DNA of 64,000 bases from JABGQS01 sp963674545 (GTDB taxonomy: Bacteria > Bacillota > Clostridia > Christensenellales > SZUA-584), in the NCBI GenBank assembly GCA_963674545.2, contig CAXXFB010000001.1:1860001-1924000 (forward strand). Reading direction: 5' to 3'. The position numbers and the translations under genes are program-made. Shown here one piece after another: positions 34,936 to 43,517 of the stretch (position 1 is the stretch's first letter; every line of letters starts with the position of its first letter). The notes below the pieces were generated by a model that saw only the letters and a program-made list of their open reading frames with translations, searched no databases and was not told the DNA's origin.

Positions 34936-35535
34936 TTATACCAAACTAAACATAAAGAATAAACTGTGCTTTGCAGTGCCTGCCTGATCAAATGCAAGCC
35001 CATGGTTTGCTACAAGAGTAAAAACACCCATGCAATTATAATTCAATGTCCCAAACTCCACAAGCATCATGTCGGCTGCAAAATATGTGTTTTGATCATA
35101 ACCTGCATTCCATTCCATAGCATTTGGTATCCTTATACCGAGTGCAATAAACTCTTTTGTGTCAGCCACATTAAGATTCGCCCAGTCCTTATCTGCCGGA
35201 AGCACATCTGTGAACTCTAACGAACCTCCCAAAACCGAAAACATCGATTCGACTGTGACTTTTACAGGTGCCAAAGTGTTATTAACCAGTGATATCGGGG
35301 GGGCTATTATTCCGTTAGTATCACCAGTGTTTGGATCAATTGCGTAAGTAATTGTTGCTGGATGCGTTACGGAAACGGTCAACGCAGATATTGAACCCTC
35401 AATTGGCACTGTAGCCGTCGCATCCCCCTCCCCGGTCGTTGTCGTATCTTCAGCAAACACTGTAACTGTTGTTGCTAAAGTCAGCAGCATTACAACTGCT
35501 AGTAATAGTATTGTCTTTTTGAAACTTCTTTTCAT
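34936..35535 (-). CDS. Secreted protein of unknown function
   Basis: The 199-residue protein starts with a clear signal peptide (MKRSFKKTILLLAVVMLLTLATTVTVFA, cleavage probably after residue 28). A Thr-rich stretch follows, then an all-beta region: VSVTHPATITYAIDPNTGD, ISLVNNTLAPVKVTVESM. The latter resembles sandwich-type surface proteins such as WxL-like or TasA-like ones, but I cannot assign a family. No LPXTG or C-terminal membrane anchor is present. It is 41 bases after the next gene, whose first five codons (MKRSF) and Shine-Dalgarno are alike. The pair may be cargo of the recombinase-bearing element. Confidence 0.7.
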   Translation of the reverse strand: MKRSFKKTILLLAVVMLLTLATTVTVFAEDTTTTGEGDATATVPIEGSISALTVSVTHPATITYAIDPNTGDTNGIIAPPISLVNNTLAPVKVTVESMFSVLGGSLEFTDVLPADKDWANLNVADTKEFIALGIRIPNAMEWNAGYDQNTYFAADMMLVEFGTLNYNCMGVFTLVANHGLAFDQAGTAKHSLFFMFSLV

Positions 35536-35576
35536 TTAATTCCTCCATATTTTTTATTTATATTATTACCGGATGA

Positions 35577-36140
35577 CTATCTAACTGTGAGATGAATCGC
35601 ATAACCCGCCCTGCTTATAAACTCTTTTGTCTCTTTGTCATAATAATTAAGATAAGCTGTAATTTCGTATTCACCTGGGTCGATTTCTTCGAGCAATTCC
35701 ACACCTGTGATGTACTGATTTGGATATATAGGCGTAGATTTAGCAATAAGTACTTCATTCAAATACACTTCTGCCTGCTGTATGATACTGTTCTCTTTTT
35801 TATTTTCAACAATCCATTCGCCTATCGTTCCAACACCCCCTGATGGAAACACAATATTTGAACTGAGTTTGTCCGTAACAACAAGCTGCTGTTTTTCAAG
35901 TTCCTCAAGTATTTCTTCACTGCTCTTGTTTTCTGCTTCCCCATCAATTGAGCTACCTTCGTCTTCAAGATAGGCTTGGGTTGGCTGCCCTAAATCAAGA
36001 GATGCTGTATCACAATATCCTCTAAGCATAAGGAGAAAGGCAGCTGCTAATATTAATAAAGACAGCAAGATAATTATCAGCTTCCTTTTCTTCTTTCTTT
36101 TCCCCTGATCATCTTCACTATGCATAAAGCTTCTTTTCAT
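35577..36140 (-). CDS. Single-pass membrane protein with extracellular domain, unknown function
   Basis: The 187-residue protein has a short cytoplasmic Lys/Arg-rich start (HSEDDQGKRKKKRK), one membrane helix (about 20-40, LIIILLSLLILAAAFLLML) and an acidic external part. A C-terminal beta domain follows (IVFPSGGVGTIGEWIVENKK, EVYLNEVLIAKSTPIYPNQYI, EYEITAYLNYYDKET) reminiscent of immunoglobulin-like folds. The ATG at 36138-36140 follows GGAGGATAAAA; a longer frame from 36185 lacks a site. It is probably cotranscribed with the secreted protein downstream, and its external domain may bind it. Confidence 0.68.
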   Translation of the reverse strand: MKRSFMHSEDDQGKRKKKRKLIIILLSLLILAAAFLLMLRGYCDTASLDLGQPTQAYLEDEGSSIDGEAENKSSEEILEELEKQQLVVTDKLSSNIVFPSGGVGTIGEWIVENKKENSIIQQAEVYLNEVLIAKSTPIYPNQYITGVELLEEIDPGEYEITAYLNYYDKETKEFISRAGYAIHLTVR

Positions 36141-36239
36141 TTTTATCCTCCAATTTATAAAATCATGTATAATAAAAACCGACACAATTGCCGGTCCGTT
36201 TATATAATTTCTGTTTTTGTATTTTAAATCAATTTTACG

Positions 36240-37865
36240 CTATAAAACTTCGCTTATTACACCTTCACTCCTTGCTTCATCGCCGCCCTTGAATACGACC
36301 TCAACCCTTTCTTTATCCACCACCCTAACAACATCAACTATTTGCCTTATCATCTTGTCATCGAATTGCGAAATTGCATTTGAAACATTCCCAATTGCAT
36401 CACATACTGCTTCTGCACCATTGCTAGTGTTTGCGTCAACCTTAATTGCCCTTTTCTTCGCTTTTAGCTCTTCAATCCTTTTACCGATACTGGCGATCTC
36501 GAGATAATAGCCACTCCTTTTCTCGGTATCGTTTGAAGCCGCTTGTTTTACCAGCTGCTTAAGCCGGGCCTCATATTCTTTTATTTGACTATCGATAATA
36601 AACGGGTTCTCCTCCTGCTCTTGTCCATTATTCAGCGCTATTTGCAAGTTTCCTTTTAATACGTCCATCAAGTATCCCTTATTATCGAGCTTATCATTTA
36701 TAGCCTTCAGGATTTTCTTATGCAAAACCTCTTCTTCTATGGTCGGTGAATCCGGACAATACTTCTTGCCGTAATCCAGCCTGCTGATACACCGCCACAC
36801 AATTTTCTTTTTGCCGTTTCCAGACCACGTTACCCGTTTATAATGCGAACCGCATTTACCGCATATAAGCAGTTCGCTCAGCGCATATTTGCTGCTGTAT
36901 TTTGCAACCTGGGTCTTTGCTTTATCTGAAACTTTTCTCTTGCTTACTCTTCTCGCAATCTCCTTCTGTACCCTGTTAAATGTAACTCTGTCTATAATAG
37001 CTTCGTGGTTATTCTTTACTAAATACTTTGGCAGCTCCCCGTTGTTCTTCTTAACCTTCTTTGAAATGCAGTCTGTTGTATATGTTTTCTGCATCAGAAC
37101 GTCTCCGACATACTTTTCATTTCTCAAGATATGCTGAATAGGTGTTATTGACCAAGCCTCTTTACCTCTGGAGGTTATAACCCCGCTTTGCTCCAAATCC
37201 CTCTTGATGGTTGTTAGGCTACTGCCAGCAAGATAACTGCTAAATATAAACCTAACAACTTTAGCTTCCTCCGGTACAATCCTAGGATTGCCATCTTCAC
37301 CTTTTTCATAGCCGAGCAAGTTGTTATAGTGAATCAAAGCCTTGCCTTGCTTGAAACCTTTCCTAACACCCCACTTCACGTTACCGCTTATAGACTCGCT
37401 CTCCGCTTGAGCTAGTGTAGCCAGCAGCGATATCAACGTTTCACTTTCCATGCTAAGTGTGTTTATATTCTCTTTTTCAAACATTACTGCTACATCAATG
37501 GCTTTCAACGCTCTAACAAAGTTCAAACAGTCAACTGTATTTCGTGCAAATCTTGAAATAGACTTAGTGAGTATCAAATCGATCTTACCCTGTTGGCACA
37601 TCTTTATCATTTTGTTGAACTCAGCTCTGTTCTTAGTCTGTGTTCCGGTAATCCCCTCATCTGCAAATATTCCTACCATACTCCACTGCGGATTCTTCAT
37701 TATCTTTTCTGTGTAGTACGATAACTGATTTTCATAACTCGTTAGCTGTTCTTCGCTGTCAGTCGATACCCTACAGTAAGCAGCTACACGTTTTTGATTG
37801 TGTGCTTTTTCGTTTCCCGCTTTAACAGCTGCCGGGATTATAACTAATTCTTTTTTCCCATTCAT
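36240..37865 (-). CDS. Large serine recombinase (third of a triplet)
   Basis: The 541-residue recombinase has the resolvase catalytic domain (VAAYCRVSTDSEEQLTSYENQ, nucleophile Ser in RVSTDS about 33; DLILTKSISRFARNT with catalytic Args). A recombinase domain follows (RKGFKQGKALIHYNNLLGYEK... YVGDVLMQKTYTTD), then a zinc ribbon (LLICGKCGSHYKRV...CISRLDYGKKYCP) and a C-terminal coiled coil. It starts 20 bases after the middle gene and is the last of three adjacent recombinase genes on one strand. Triplets of this kind occur in some Firmicutes integrative elements, where the proteins act together. Confidence 0.93.
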   Translation of the reverse strand: MNGKKELVIIPAAVKAGNEKAHNQKRVAAYCRVSTDSEEQLTSYENQLSYYTEKIMKNPQWSMVGIFADEGITGTQTKNRAEFNKMIKMCQQGKIDLILTKSISRFARNTVDCLNFVRALKAIDVAVMFEKENINTLSMESETLISLLATLAQAESESISGNVKWGVRKGFKQGKALIHYNNLLGYEKGEDGNPRIVPEEAKVVRFIFSSYLAGSSLTTIKRDLEQSGVITSRGKEAWSITPIQHILRNEKYVGDVLMQKTYTTDCISKKVKKNNGELPKYLVKNNHEAIIDRVTFNRVQKEIARRVSKRKVSDKAKTQVAKYSSKYALSELLICGKCGSHYKRVTWSGNGKKKIVWRCISRLDYGKKYCPDSPTIEEEVLHKKILKAINDKLDNKGYLMDVLKGNLQIALNNGQEQEENPFIIDSQIKEYEARLKQLVKQAASNDTEKRSGYYLEIASIGKRIEELKAKKRAIKVDANTSNGAEAVCDAIGNVSNAISQFDDKMIRQIVDVVRVVDKERVEVVFKGGDEARSEGVISEVL

Positions 37866-37885
37866 CTTAACGCATAGCTCCTAGC

Positions 37886-38695
37886 TTATTTTATCTTTTG
37901 TCCGTTCTTTAATATAAGAAAAAAATCACCGTCTTTTTGAACGATGATTCTATCTGCAATACCTATTAGCAGTTCTGTATTTAGCTTTTCACTGCGCCTG
38001 CTTTTTTGAAGCAGCTCCTGTATTCGATTGCCTTGCCTTGCGCTATCCCCGTCATCACACATACTGTATTTTAAATCTACCAGCGATTCTATAAGCGACT
38101 TTGTATATTCCTCATCACTGTCTAGTTTCTCAAGCTCCCTGTTTATATCATTTTCTAACCGTTTAATTTCCATATTCGACGTATATTGTTTGAAGGGCGG
38201 TATTTCTACACTGTCAGGATAATCGATAAGGCTGTTTATTAACTGGACTGTCTTTTCTGCAAACTCTTCATTTTTGAGTTTGGCTTTTGAATCGCACTTA
38301 GTGCATAACCACTTGCCGTATTGATTGTTCATTCTATTGCCGCAGTTATCACAGTAAAGCAGACTTTTGAGCAATAAGAGCTCTTTATCAATCTCTTTCC
38401 GGGATGAATTGCCTTTTATTTGTTCTGCCACCTTATTAAAAACAGCTTTTTCAACTATGCTAGGGTACTTATCATTCCCATAATATTTTTCATTATTGAG
38501 TATTCGCCCCACAATGTTTTTGTTCCAACAGTATCCTTTGCCGTAGGACACACCCTCGCTTTTCAGCAACTGAGCAATTACATTATATGAATCGCCGGCA
38601 AGATACGAATCATATATCATTTTAACAATTTCAGATTCTTTAATATTAATGTCGATTATGCCGTCATTTATACAATACCCATAAGGAATGCTCAT
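37886..38695 (-). CDS. Serine-recombinase-like protein lacking the catalytic domain (middle of triplet)
   Basis: The 269-residue protein starts directly within the recombinase domain (MSIPYGYCINDGIIDINIKESEIVKMIYDSYLAGDSYN). It then has YYGNDKYPSIVEKAVFNKV, a zinc ribbon (LLYCDNCGNRMNNQYGKWLCTKC) and a coiled coil. The ~150-residue N-terminal resolvase domain with the active-site Ser is absent. The gene is not a remnant of the upstream one: its ATG directly follows that gene's TAG, and the full open frame is kept. I infer a DNA-binding helper that works with its two catalytic partners. Confidence 0.88.
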   Translation of the reverse strand: MSIPYGYCINDGIIDINIKESEIVKMIYDSYLAGDSYNVIAQLLKSEGVSYGKGYCWNKNIVGRILNNEKYYGNDKYPSIVEKAVFNKVAEQIKGNSSRKEIDKELLLLKSLLYCDNCGNRMNNQYGKWLCTKCDSKAKLKNEEFAEKTVQLINSLIDYPDSVEIPPFKQYTSNMEIKRLENDINRELEKLDSDEEYTKSLIESLVDLKYSMCDDGDSARQGNRIQELLQKSRRSEKLNTELLIGIADRIIVQKDGDFFLILKNGQKIK

Positions 38696-40246
38696 CTATC
38701 TTACTGTCCTTTCTATATATTCTGTTATCTCAAATCCGTTTATCAGCCTGAACCTTATCTCGGTTTCTGACACTACGATTATCTTCTCTATAATTGAGTT
38801 CAGTATTTTAGCATTTGACTGCTCAATGCATTCCGGCAAAGTATTAAGCAAAGCAAGAAGTTCCTTGCTCTCGGCTATCTCTTTGCTTTCGCCCGAGCCC
38901 ATGCATATATTCTTCTCTTTTTTAAGCTTATCTATTTTTGTGTTGAGTTCGTTGGTTTGCGCTTGAAAAAGCTCTGAGTCAATAAATCCTTTGGTGTTTA
39001 ATTCAGCAAGAACATTCAGTTGTTCCAGACTATCCGCTATATCTTTATTTAGGTCGATTACTTTTGTATCGTTTGAATTTCGCATTGAACGAAGCTGAGT
39101 CAGCATCTTTATTGCCGGTCCAATCAGCTCGTTCTTATTGAGCTGCAGCTTATTAAAAAGCCGGACAAAGGCACTGTTTATTTCGCTTTCCCGTATCTGC
39201 TTTATTTCGCATGAACTTGCATTTGAATCATGCGTTCTGCATATACGGTAGTTAACGTTTCTTGTTCTCCTGAGCTTGAAAGCTACACCGCATATGCCAC
39301 AAAAGATTACTCCATTTAGCGGATTGTGTTCTCTCTCAAAGACTGGCGAAGCATTTATCTGGTTAAGTCTTTGAGCTTTGTCGTACGTTTCTCTGTCGAT
39401 AATCGGCTCATGGCTGTTTTTCAAATAATACTTTGGTTTCTCACCAAGGTTTCTAACCATCTTTGAGTTTAAACTGTCAGTAGCAAACATCTTTTGTGTT
39501 AACGCGTCTCCAATGTATTTCTCGTTCTTTATAATCCTGTTGATATCATAATGTTCCCAGTTATAGTTGTTATCAACCGTCTTTATTCCCATACTTGTCA
39601 GCTCATCCGCGATTGTCTGTTTGCTGACGCCGTTTACGTAGCTGTTGAATATATACCGTACCAGCTCCGCTTCTATTTCGTTTATAATAAGCGTACCGTC
39701 TTTGAGATCGTATCCAAAAGGCGCTTTGCAAGTAATAAAGTTGCCTTGTTCCATTCGCGACTTATAACTTCTTTTCATGTTCTTAGAATGGCTTATTGAT
39801 TCTTCCTGGGCTATTTGACTATATAAGGTCAGCAGAAACTCATCAGTAGATTTTGCTGTGTCAACGTTCTCTTTTTCAAAGTATATCGACACGCCAAGCG
39901 ACTTTAGCTCTCTGGTCAGCTCAAGACTTTCTTTAGTGTTTCTAGCAAACCTCGATATAGACTTTATTAGTATTCTGTCTATCTTATTTTGCCTGCAGTC
40001 TTCCATTAGTCTTTTAAGCTCGTCTCTATTCTCATGGCTCCTGCCTGAAATTCCTTCGTCTGCGTAAAGGTCTACAAACTCCCAATTTTCGTTTGATGTA
40101 ATAAGATCTTGATAATATTCCAGCTGTGTTCTAAACGAATGCCTCTGCTCGTTTGAATCTGTGCTGACTCTAATATACGCGCAGACTCTTAGTTTCTTAT
40201 CCTTTTGCCTGTAACTATCAATTACGATAACATTTGATTTTTTCAT
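38696..40246 (-). CDS. Large serine recombinase (first of a triplet)
   Basis: The 516-residue recombinase carries the catalytic domain (LRVCAYIRVSTDSNEQRHSF, Ser in RVSTDS about 26; ILIKSISRFARNT), the recombinase domain (APFGYDLKDGTLIINEIEAELVRYIFNSYV), a zinc ribbon (GVIFCGICGVAFKLRR) and a coiled-coil tail. I chose the ATG at 40244-40246 because AGGAG lies eight bases upstream. Its stop TAG abuts the ATG of the middle gene. Confidence 0.93.
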   Translation of the reverse strand: MKKSNVIVIDSYRQKDKKLRVCAYIRVSTDSNEQRHSFRTQLEYYQDLITSNENWEFVDLYADEGISGRSHENRDELKRLMEDCRQNKIDRILIKSISRFARNTKESLELTRELKSLGVSIYFEKENVDTAKSTDEFLLTLYSQIAQEESISHSKNMKRSYKSRMEQGNFITCKAPFGYDLKDGTLIINEIEAELVRYIFNSYVNGVSKQTIADELTSMGIKTVDNNYNWEHYDINRIIKNEKYIGDALTQKMFATDSLNSKMVRNLGEKPKYYLKNSHEPIIDRETYDKAQRLNQINASPVFEREHNPLNGVIFCGICGVAFKLRRTRNVNYRICRTHDSNASSCEIKQIRESEINSAFVRLFNKLQLNKNELIGPAIKMLTQLRSMRNSNDTKVIDLNKDIADSLEQLNVLAELNTKGFIDSELFQAQTNELNTKIDKLKKEKNICMGSGESKEIAESKELLALLNTLPECIEQSNAKILNSIIEKIIVVSETEIRFRLINGFEITEYIERTVR

Positions 40247-40308
40247 CCGTTCGACTCCTTTTGCAATACACACACTACCACAACAGTTTCTACAAAGCTA
40301 TCACTATC

Positions 40309-40464
40309 TCAATTAAATATGATAACATCTGCACCAAGTTTTTCTGCATTCAACTGGTTGATTTTACGTTCCTGTTCTTTTGATATTTTCCCGCTTTCCT
40401 TTAGGCTTTTTGTAATTGCACAAAGCCATACGTACCCAATATTGGTTGATATCTTTCTTTCCAC
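40309..40464 (-). CDS. Small conserved-looking protein upstream of recombinase triplet
   Basis: A 51-residue reading frame, MERKISTNIGYVWLCAITKS followed by LKESGKISKEQERKINQLNAEKLGADVIIFN, starts at a GTG (40462-40464) with GAGGGA seven bases upstream. It ends 62 bases before the first recombinase gene on the same strand. The mixed helical sequence and good ribosome-binding site support a real gene; the function is unknown. It may be a small accessory factor for recombination. Confidence 0.6.
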   Translation of the reverse strand: MERKISTNIGYVWLCAITKSLKESGKISKEQERKINQLNAEKLGADVIIFN

Positions 40465-41033
40465 TTTGCTTCCCTCCTCGTCTTATATAAGAAGGATAAG
40501 GACTGCCCTGGTGCGGTTATTCGTTGATACAACAATAGGACAGTCCTCATAGTTTCTAATATAAAATGAGCTTCATTTTGTGCTATTCCCCAAGCTCGTG
40601 GGCAAGAGTTGTAAACTAAGCGTGGTCGGCGCCTATCATGGGAGTCTCACCCCTCCGAGGATTTCTCGAAGCTGCCCTCATTGCGTTCGACGCATCTTGC
40701 GCCCCAGCTGTGACTGGACAGAAGTATCATTATCCCTGCTCTTTTCTTTGCGATACAATCTACCATAGATTGTTTTAAAACCGGCATTTGTCGCTATGCA
40801 CCTTTGATACTATCAGTTTGATATGTTGCCAAATCATACAGGTGGTCTTGGCGGTGCCGCTTTTGTCGCTGCCCTTCATCAGGGCGGAGCAGTTAGTGTA
40901 TTTACACTCTTTCTCTATGACGGCTTTAAAACCGTATTTATCAAGGTTCACATACATGCAAGTATGTCTGCATGTGTGAGGAGAAAAAATAACCCCTCAC
41001 TATATGGGACACTCAGACCCCCTTTTTAACACC
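40465..41033. other. Non-coding region between small ORF and sigma-like gene, with a hairpin
   Basis: A hairpin at 40499-40547 pairs AGGACTG with CAGTCCT plus three more pairs across a 27-base loop. The rest, moderately GC-rich at 40590-40740, holds no convincing gene. A 60-codon Cys-containing minus-strand frame at 40775-40957 lacks a ribosome-binding site. The structure and position suggest regulatory RNA or recombination sites, which I cannot confirm. Confidence 0.45.
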
Positions 41034-41459
41034 CTAATTTGAAAAATTCTTTAAAAATATTTTCATTTTGCTTTTTGCAGACTTAATCGAGTTGTAAGCC
41101 GCCGTTTGATACACACCTTGCATTTTCGCTATTTCGCATGTGTTGTAACCGTAGACAACGTTTAAGACAAGACGTTTTGCTTCTGTATTTGACAGGAGTG
41201 ATAAAGCCGCCATAATTTCATCTTTTTCCTCGATTCTAATTGCCACATCATCTGAACTCATATAAGGCTCAAAGATAAGGCCTTTGTACTCAGCGTTCTC
41301 TATCGTTATGTTTGCTTCATTTCTCATTACAGATCTTTGCTGCCGTTCGTCTTCTTTTCTAAATGTCTCAAAGCAGTCTATAAGCTCGTCCGTAATCTCA
41401 TCTTGAGATAGTAAGCCTAGATAATTGTTTAGCTCACTGTTCTTATTTATGTTTTTCAT
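41034..41459 (-). CDS. Sigma-70-like/HTH regulatory protein of a mobile element
   Basis: The 141-residue protein ends with a sigma region 4-type helix-turn-helix: EAKRLVLNVVYGYNTCEIAKMQGVYQTAAYNSIKSAKSKMK. The N-terminal part is acidic and lacks a full region 2, so it resembles the small sigma-like activators of integrative elements rather than a housekeeping sigma factor. It probably drives the recombinase genes downstream. The ATG follows GGAGGTTAAT. Confidence 0.78.
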   Translation of the reverse strand: MKNINKNSELNNYLGLLSQDEITDELIDCFETFRKEDERQQRSVMRNEANITIENAEYKGLIFEPYMSSDDVAIRIEEKDEIMAALSLLSNTEAKRLVLNVVYGYNTCEIAKMQGVYQTAAYNSIKSAKSKMKIFLKNFSN

Positions 41460-41854
41460 TATTAACCTCCAAAATTTGAATTTGTCTTACTACAGCTTTC
41501 AAAATTCAAAGGTTATGGATACCTGGCTATCTGTTCTAGCCAAGTGAATATTTTAAACATACAAATCCTCTCTAGCTCTAAGGGCTAAAGAGGTAAACAA
41601 AAGGAGCATTACAAATAGCCTTAAAGCTACTTGCCATGCTCCTAACTCGAGGGTCCTCGCTCTATCTTAAAAAGATGATACGATTTCTTATCCGGCTAAT
41701 CATTTCCGTACTTCCCATACGGGTAATTGCCGGCGGTTGGTGCTATGTGTCAAAATATAGATGGGTTCGAGCCATCTCCAAGTATTTATCTCAGTACTTG
41801 TCAAGCCTTTTGCGGCGCTTGTATACCTTCATACAGCATTGGGAATGCCTAGTA
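41460..41854. other. Non-coding region with two hairpins
   Basis: CCTCT-TAGC with GCTA-AGAGG (about 41570-41592) and AGGAGCAT with ATGCTCCT (41602-41609/41636-41643) can form successive hairpins. They lie upstream of the sigma-like gene on its own strand and could be a leader or a terminator of the zinc-ribbon transcript. No gene is seen. Confidence 0.45.
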
Positions 41855-42052
41855 TTATATTTTTATCGTTATGTTCTTTTTACAGCACGGACATTTTATG
41901 ATTATCCCGTCGTATCCAAGTTTGTCCGTAAGACGGCTTTGGAAAGATTCTGCCCTGTTCCTATGCACATCACATATTCTCCCGTGCTTGCAACCGGGAC
42001 ATTTTATCGTTACCATGTCCTTGCTATGTATACCTTTTGTCTGCTGCTTCAT
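41855..42052 (-). CDS. Small zinc-ribbon protein
   Basis: The 65-residue frame has two Cys pairs spaced as in zinc ribbons: CPGC (about 18-21) with a following Cys/His stretch, and CPCC (about 54-57) in IIIKCPCCKKNITIKI. The ATG at 42050-42052 is six bases after GGGGTGGGG. Proteins of this kind (Com-like) are frequent in phages and integrative elements. The role is probably nucleic-acid binding; this is inference. Confidence 0.6.
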   Translation of the reverse strand: MKQQTKGIHSKDMVTIKCPGCKHGRICDVHRNRAESFQSRLTDKLGYDGIIIKCPCCKKNITIKI

Positions 42053-42285
42053 CCATAACCCCACCCCTCAATCCGTTTTATATCGAACATGTGTTCTTAT
42101 TATAAGTACGGGAAGTTATTTATTCAAGGAAAATATTGTGGCAGGAATGCAGTTGGCTGTTTTTTGCGACAACTGACTAGGATGCTGCACATCTCTGATT
42201 TTAATTTAACTTAAATCTTGACTATTAACATATATGAAGTTATAACTCAATATAATAGTTAAAAAGGAATATTAAAATAGATTAG

Positions 42286-42322
42286 TTGACTTTCATGCAC
42301 ACTTTTGTTATACTTATGTGCA
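42286..42322 (+). promoter_or_regulatory. Promoter and inverted-repeat operator of the abiE operon
   Basis: TTGACT (42286-42291) and TATACT (42309-42314) are separated by exactly 17 bases. TGCACA (42296-42301) and TGTGCA (42317-42322) form an inverted repeat around the -10 box. AbiEi antitoxins repress their own promoter by binding inverted repeats, which fits. Confidence 0.78.
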
Positions 42323-42363
42323 CAGCAGTCAGCTTTGTTTATATAAGGAATGGAGGTGTTTTT

Positions 42364-42957
42364 ATGACTTATGCAGACCAAATTCTTAAAATTGCACATA
42401 ACAACAACGGTGCCGTAACAACCTCGCAGGTGACAAGTGCCGGCATCCACCGTGAACATTTGTATAATTTAGTAGATAAAAAAGTGCTCGAGCGCTCAGC
42501 ACGTGGAGTATATATTCTGCCAGAAGTTTTTGACGATGAAATGTATAACCTTCAAGTACGCTTTAAACAAGGCGTTTTTTCTCACGAAACAGCATTATAC
42601 CTATTCGAATTAACCGATGTGACCCCTTCCCGCTACTCAATGACATTTCCTCTGGGCTATAATACATCAAAGCTAAAACTCGTAGACATCAACTATTACC
42701 GCACAAAAAATGAATTCTATAAGCTAGGAATTACTACCGTTAAATCGCACGGCGGTCACGATGTTCATGTTTACAATATGGAGAGAACGCTATGTGACAT
42801 TTTACGAACCAGAAACCAAGCTGAAATTCGCGAAGTTACTGATGCATTTAAAATGTATACTCGCTTAAAGAGCAAAAATATCCCTTTGCTAACAAGGTAC
42901 GCAAAGATTTTCCACGTTGATAAAAAAGTCCGATCATATCTCGAGGTTTTATTATGA
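42364..42957 (+). CDS. abiEi: AbiEi type IV antitoxin
   Basis: The 197-residue protein has an N-terminal winged-helix domain (ADQILKIAHNNNGAVTTSQVTSAGIHREHLYNLVDKKVLERSARGVYIL) and the AbiEi C-terminal domain (SHETALYLFELTDVTPSRYSMTFPLGYN; NMERTLCDILRTRNQ). It neutralises AbiEii and autorepresses. I start at the ATG 42364 because GGAGGTG lies just upstream. It overlaps abiEii by four bases (ATGA). Confidence 0.9.
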   Translation: MTYADQILKIAHNNNGAVTTSQVTSAGIHREHLYNLVDKKVLERSARGVYILPEVFDDEMYNLQVRFKQGVFSHETALYLFELTDVTPSRYSMTFPLGYNTSKLKLVDINYYRTKNEFYKLGITTVKSHGGHDVHVYNMERTLCDILRTRNQAEIREVTDAFKMYTRLKSKNIPLLTRYAKIFHVDKKVRSYLEVLL

Positions 42958-43517
42958 GCAAAGCTATGCAGTTAAAAGACCGAATAAAAAACATTGCTAA
43001 AAGCAAGAAGATTCCCGCTCAAATTGTTATGCAAAATTATATGCTTGAACGTTTGCTAGAGCGTATCTCTTTATCTTCATACAGTTCAAACTTTATTCTT
43101 AAGGGAGGTTTTCTGATTGCAGCAATGGTCGGCCTAGACTCCCGCGCCACTATGGATATGGATACTACTATACGAAACATGGAACTCAATATTGATACTA
43201 TATCTGATGTGTTTAGCGAAATTTGCGCCGTGCCTGTTGACGATGAAGTTGAATTTTTAATCAAACGTGTTGTAGAAATCCGTGAATCAGCAGAATACAC
43301 TGGAGTTCGTATTTCTATTGAAGCAAAATATTATACAATGCTTACTCCCTTAAAAATTGATATTTCAACAGGTGACAGAATAACTCCAAAAGAAATAGTT
43401 TTTGAATATGCTCTAATGTTTGAACCTAGAAGTATAGGCATATTAGCCTATAATCTAGAGACTGTAATTGCAGAAAAGCTAGAGACTATAGTAACGACTA
43501 ATGTTTGTTCTTTATAA
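42954..43517 (+). pseudogene. abiEii: AbiEii nucleotidyltransferase toxin, C-terminally truncated
   Basis: The 187-residue frame has the nucleotidyltransferase core: FILKGGFLIAAMVGLDSRATMDMDTTIRNM (about 45-74), VRISIEAKYYTMLTPLKIDISTGD, and the AbiEii motif GILAYNLETVIAEKLETIV. Full AbiEii proteins continue for roughly 100 more residues; here the frame leaves homology at about 43500 and stops, running into the tail of an opposing methylase gene. The toxin is therefore probably inactive. Confidence 0.85.

Noticed and set aside
40775..40957. 60-codon Cys-containing minus-strand frame
   Set aside because: There is no ribosome-binding site and no recognisable family; kept only as a remark in the gap entry.
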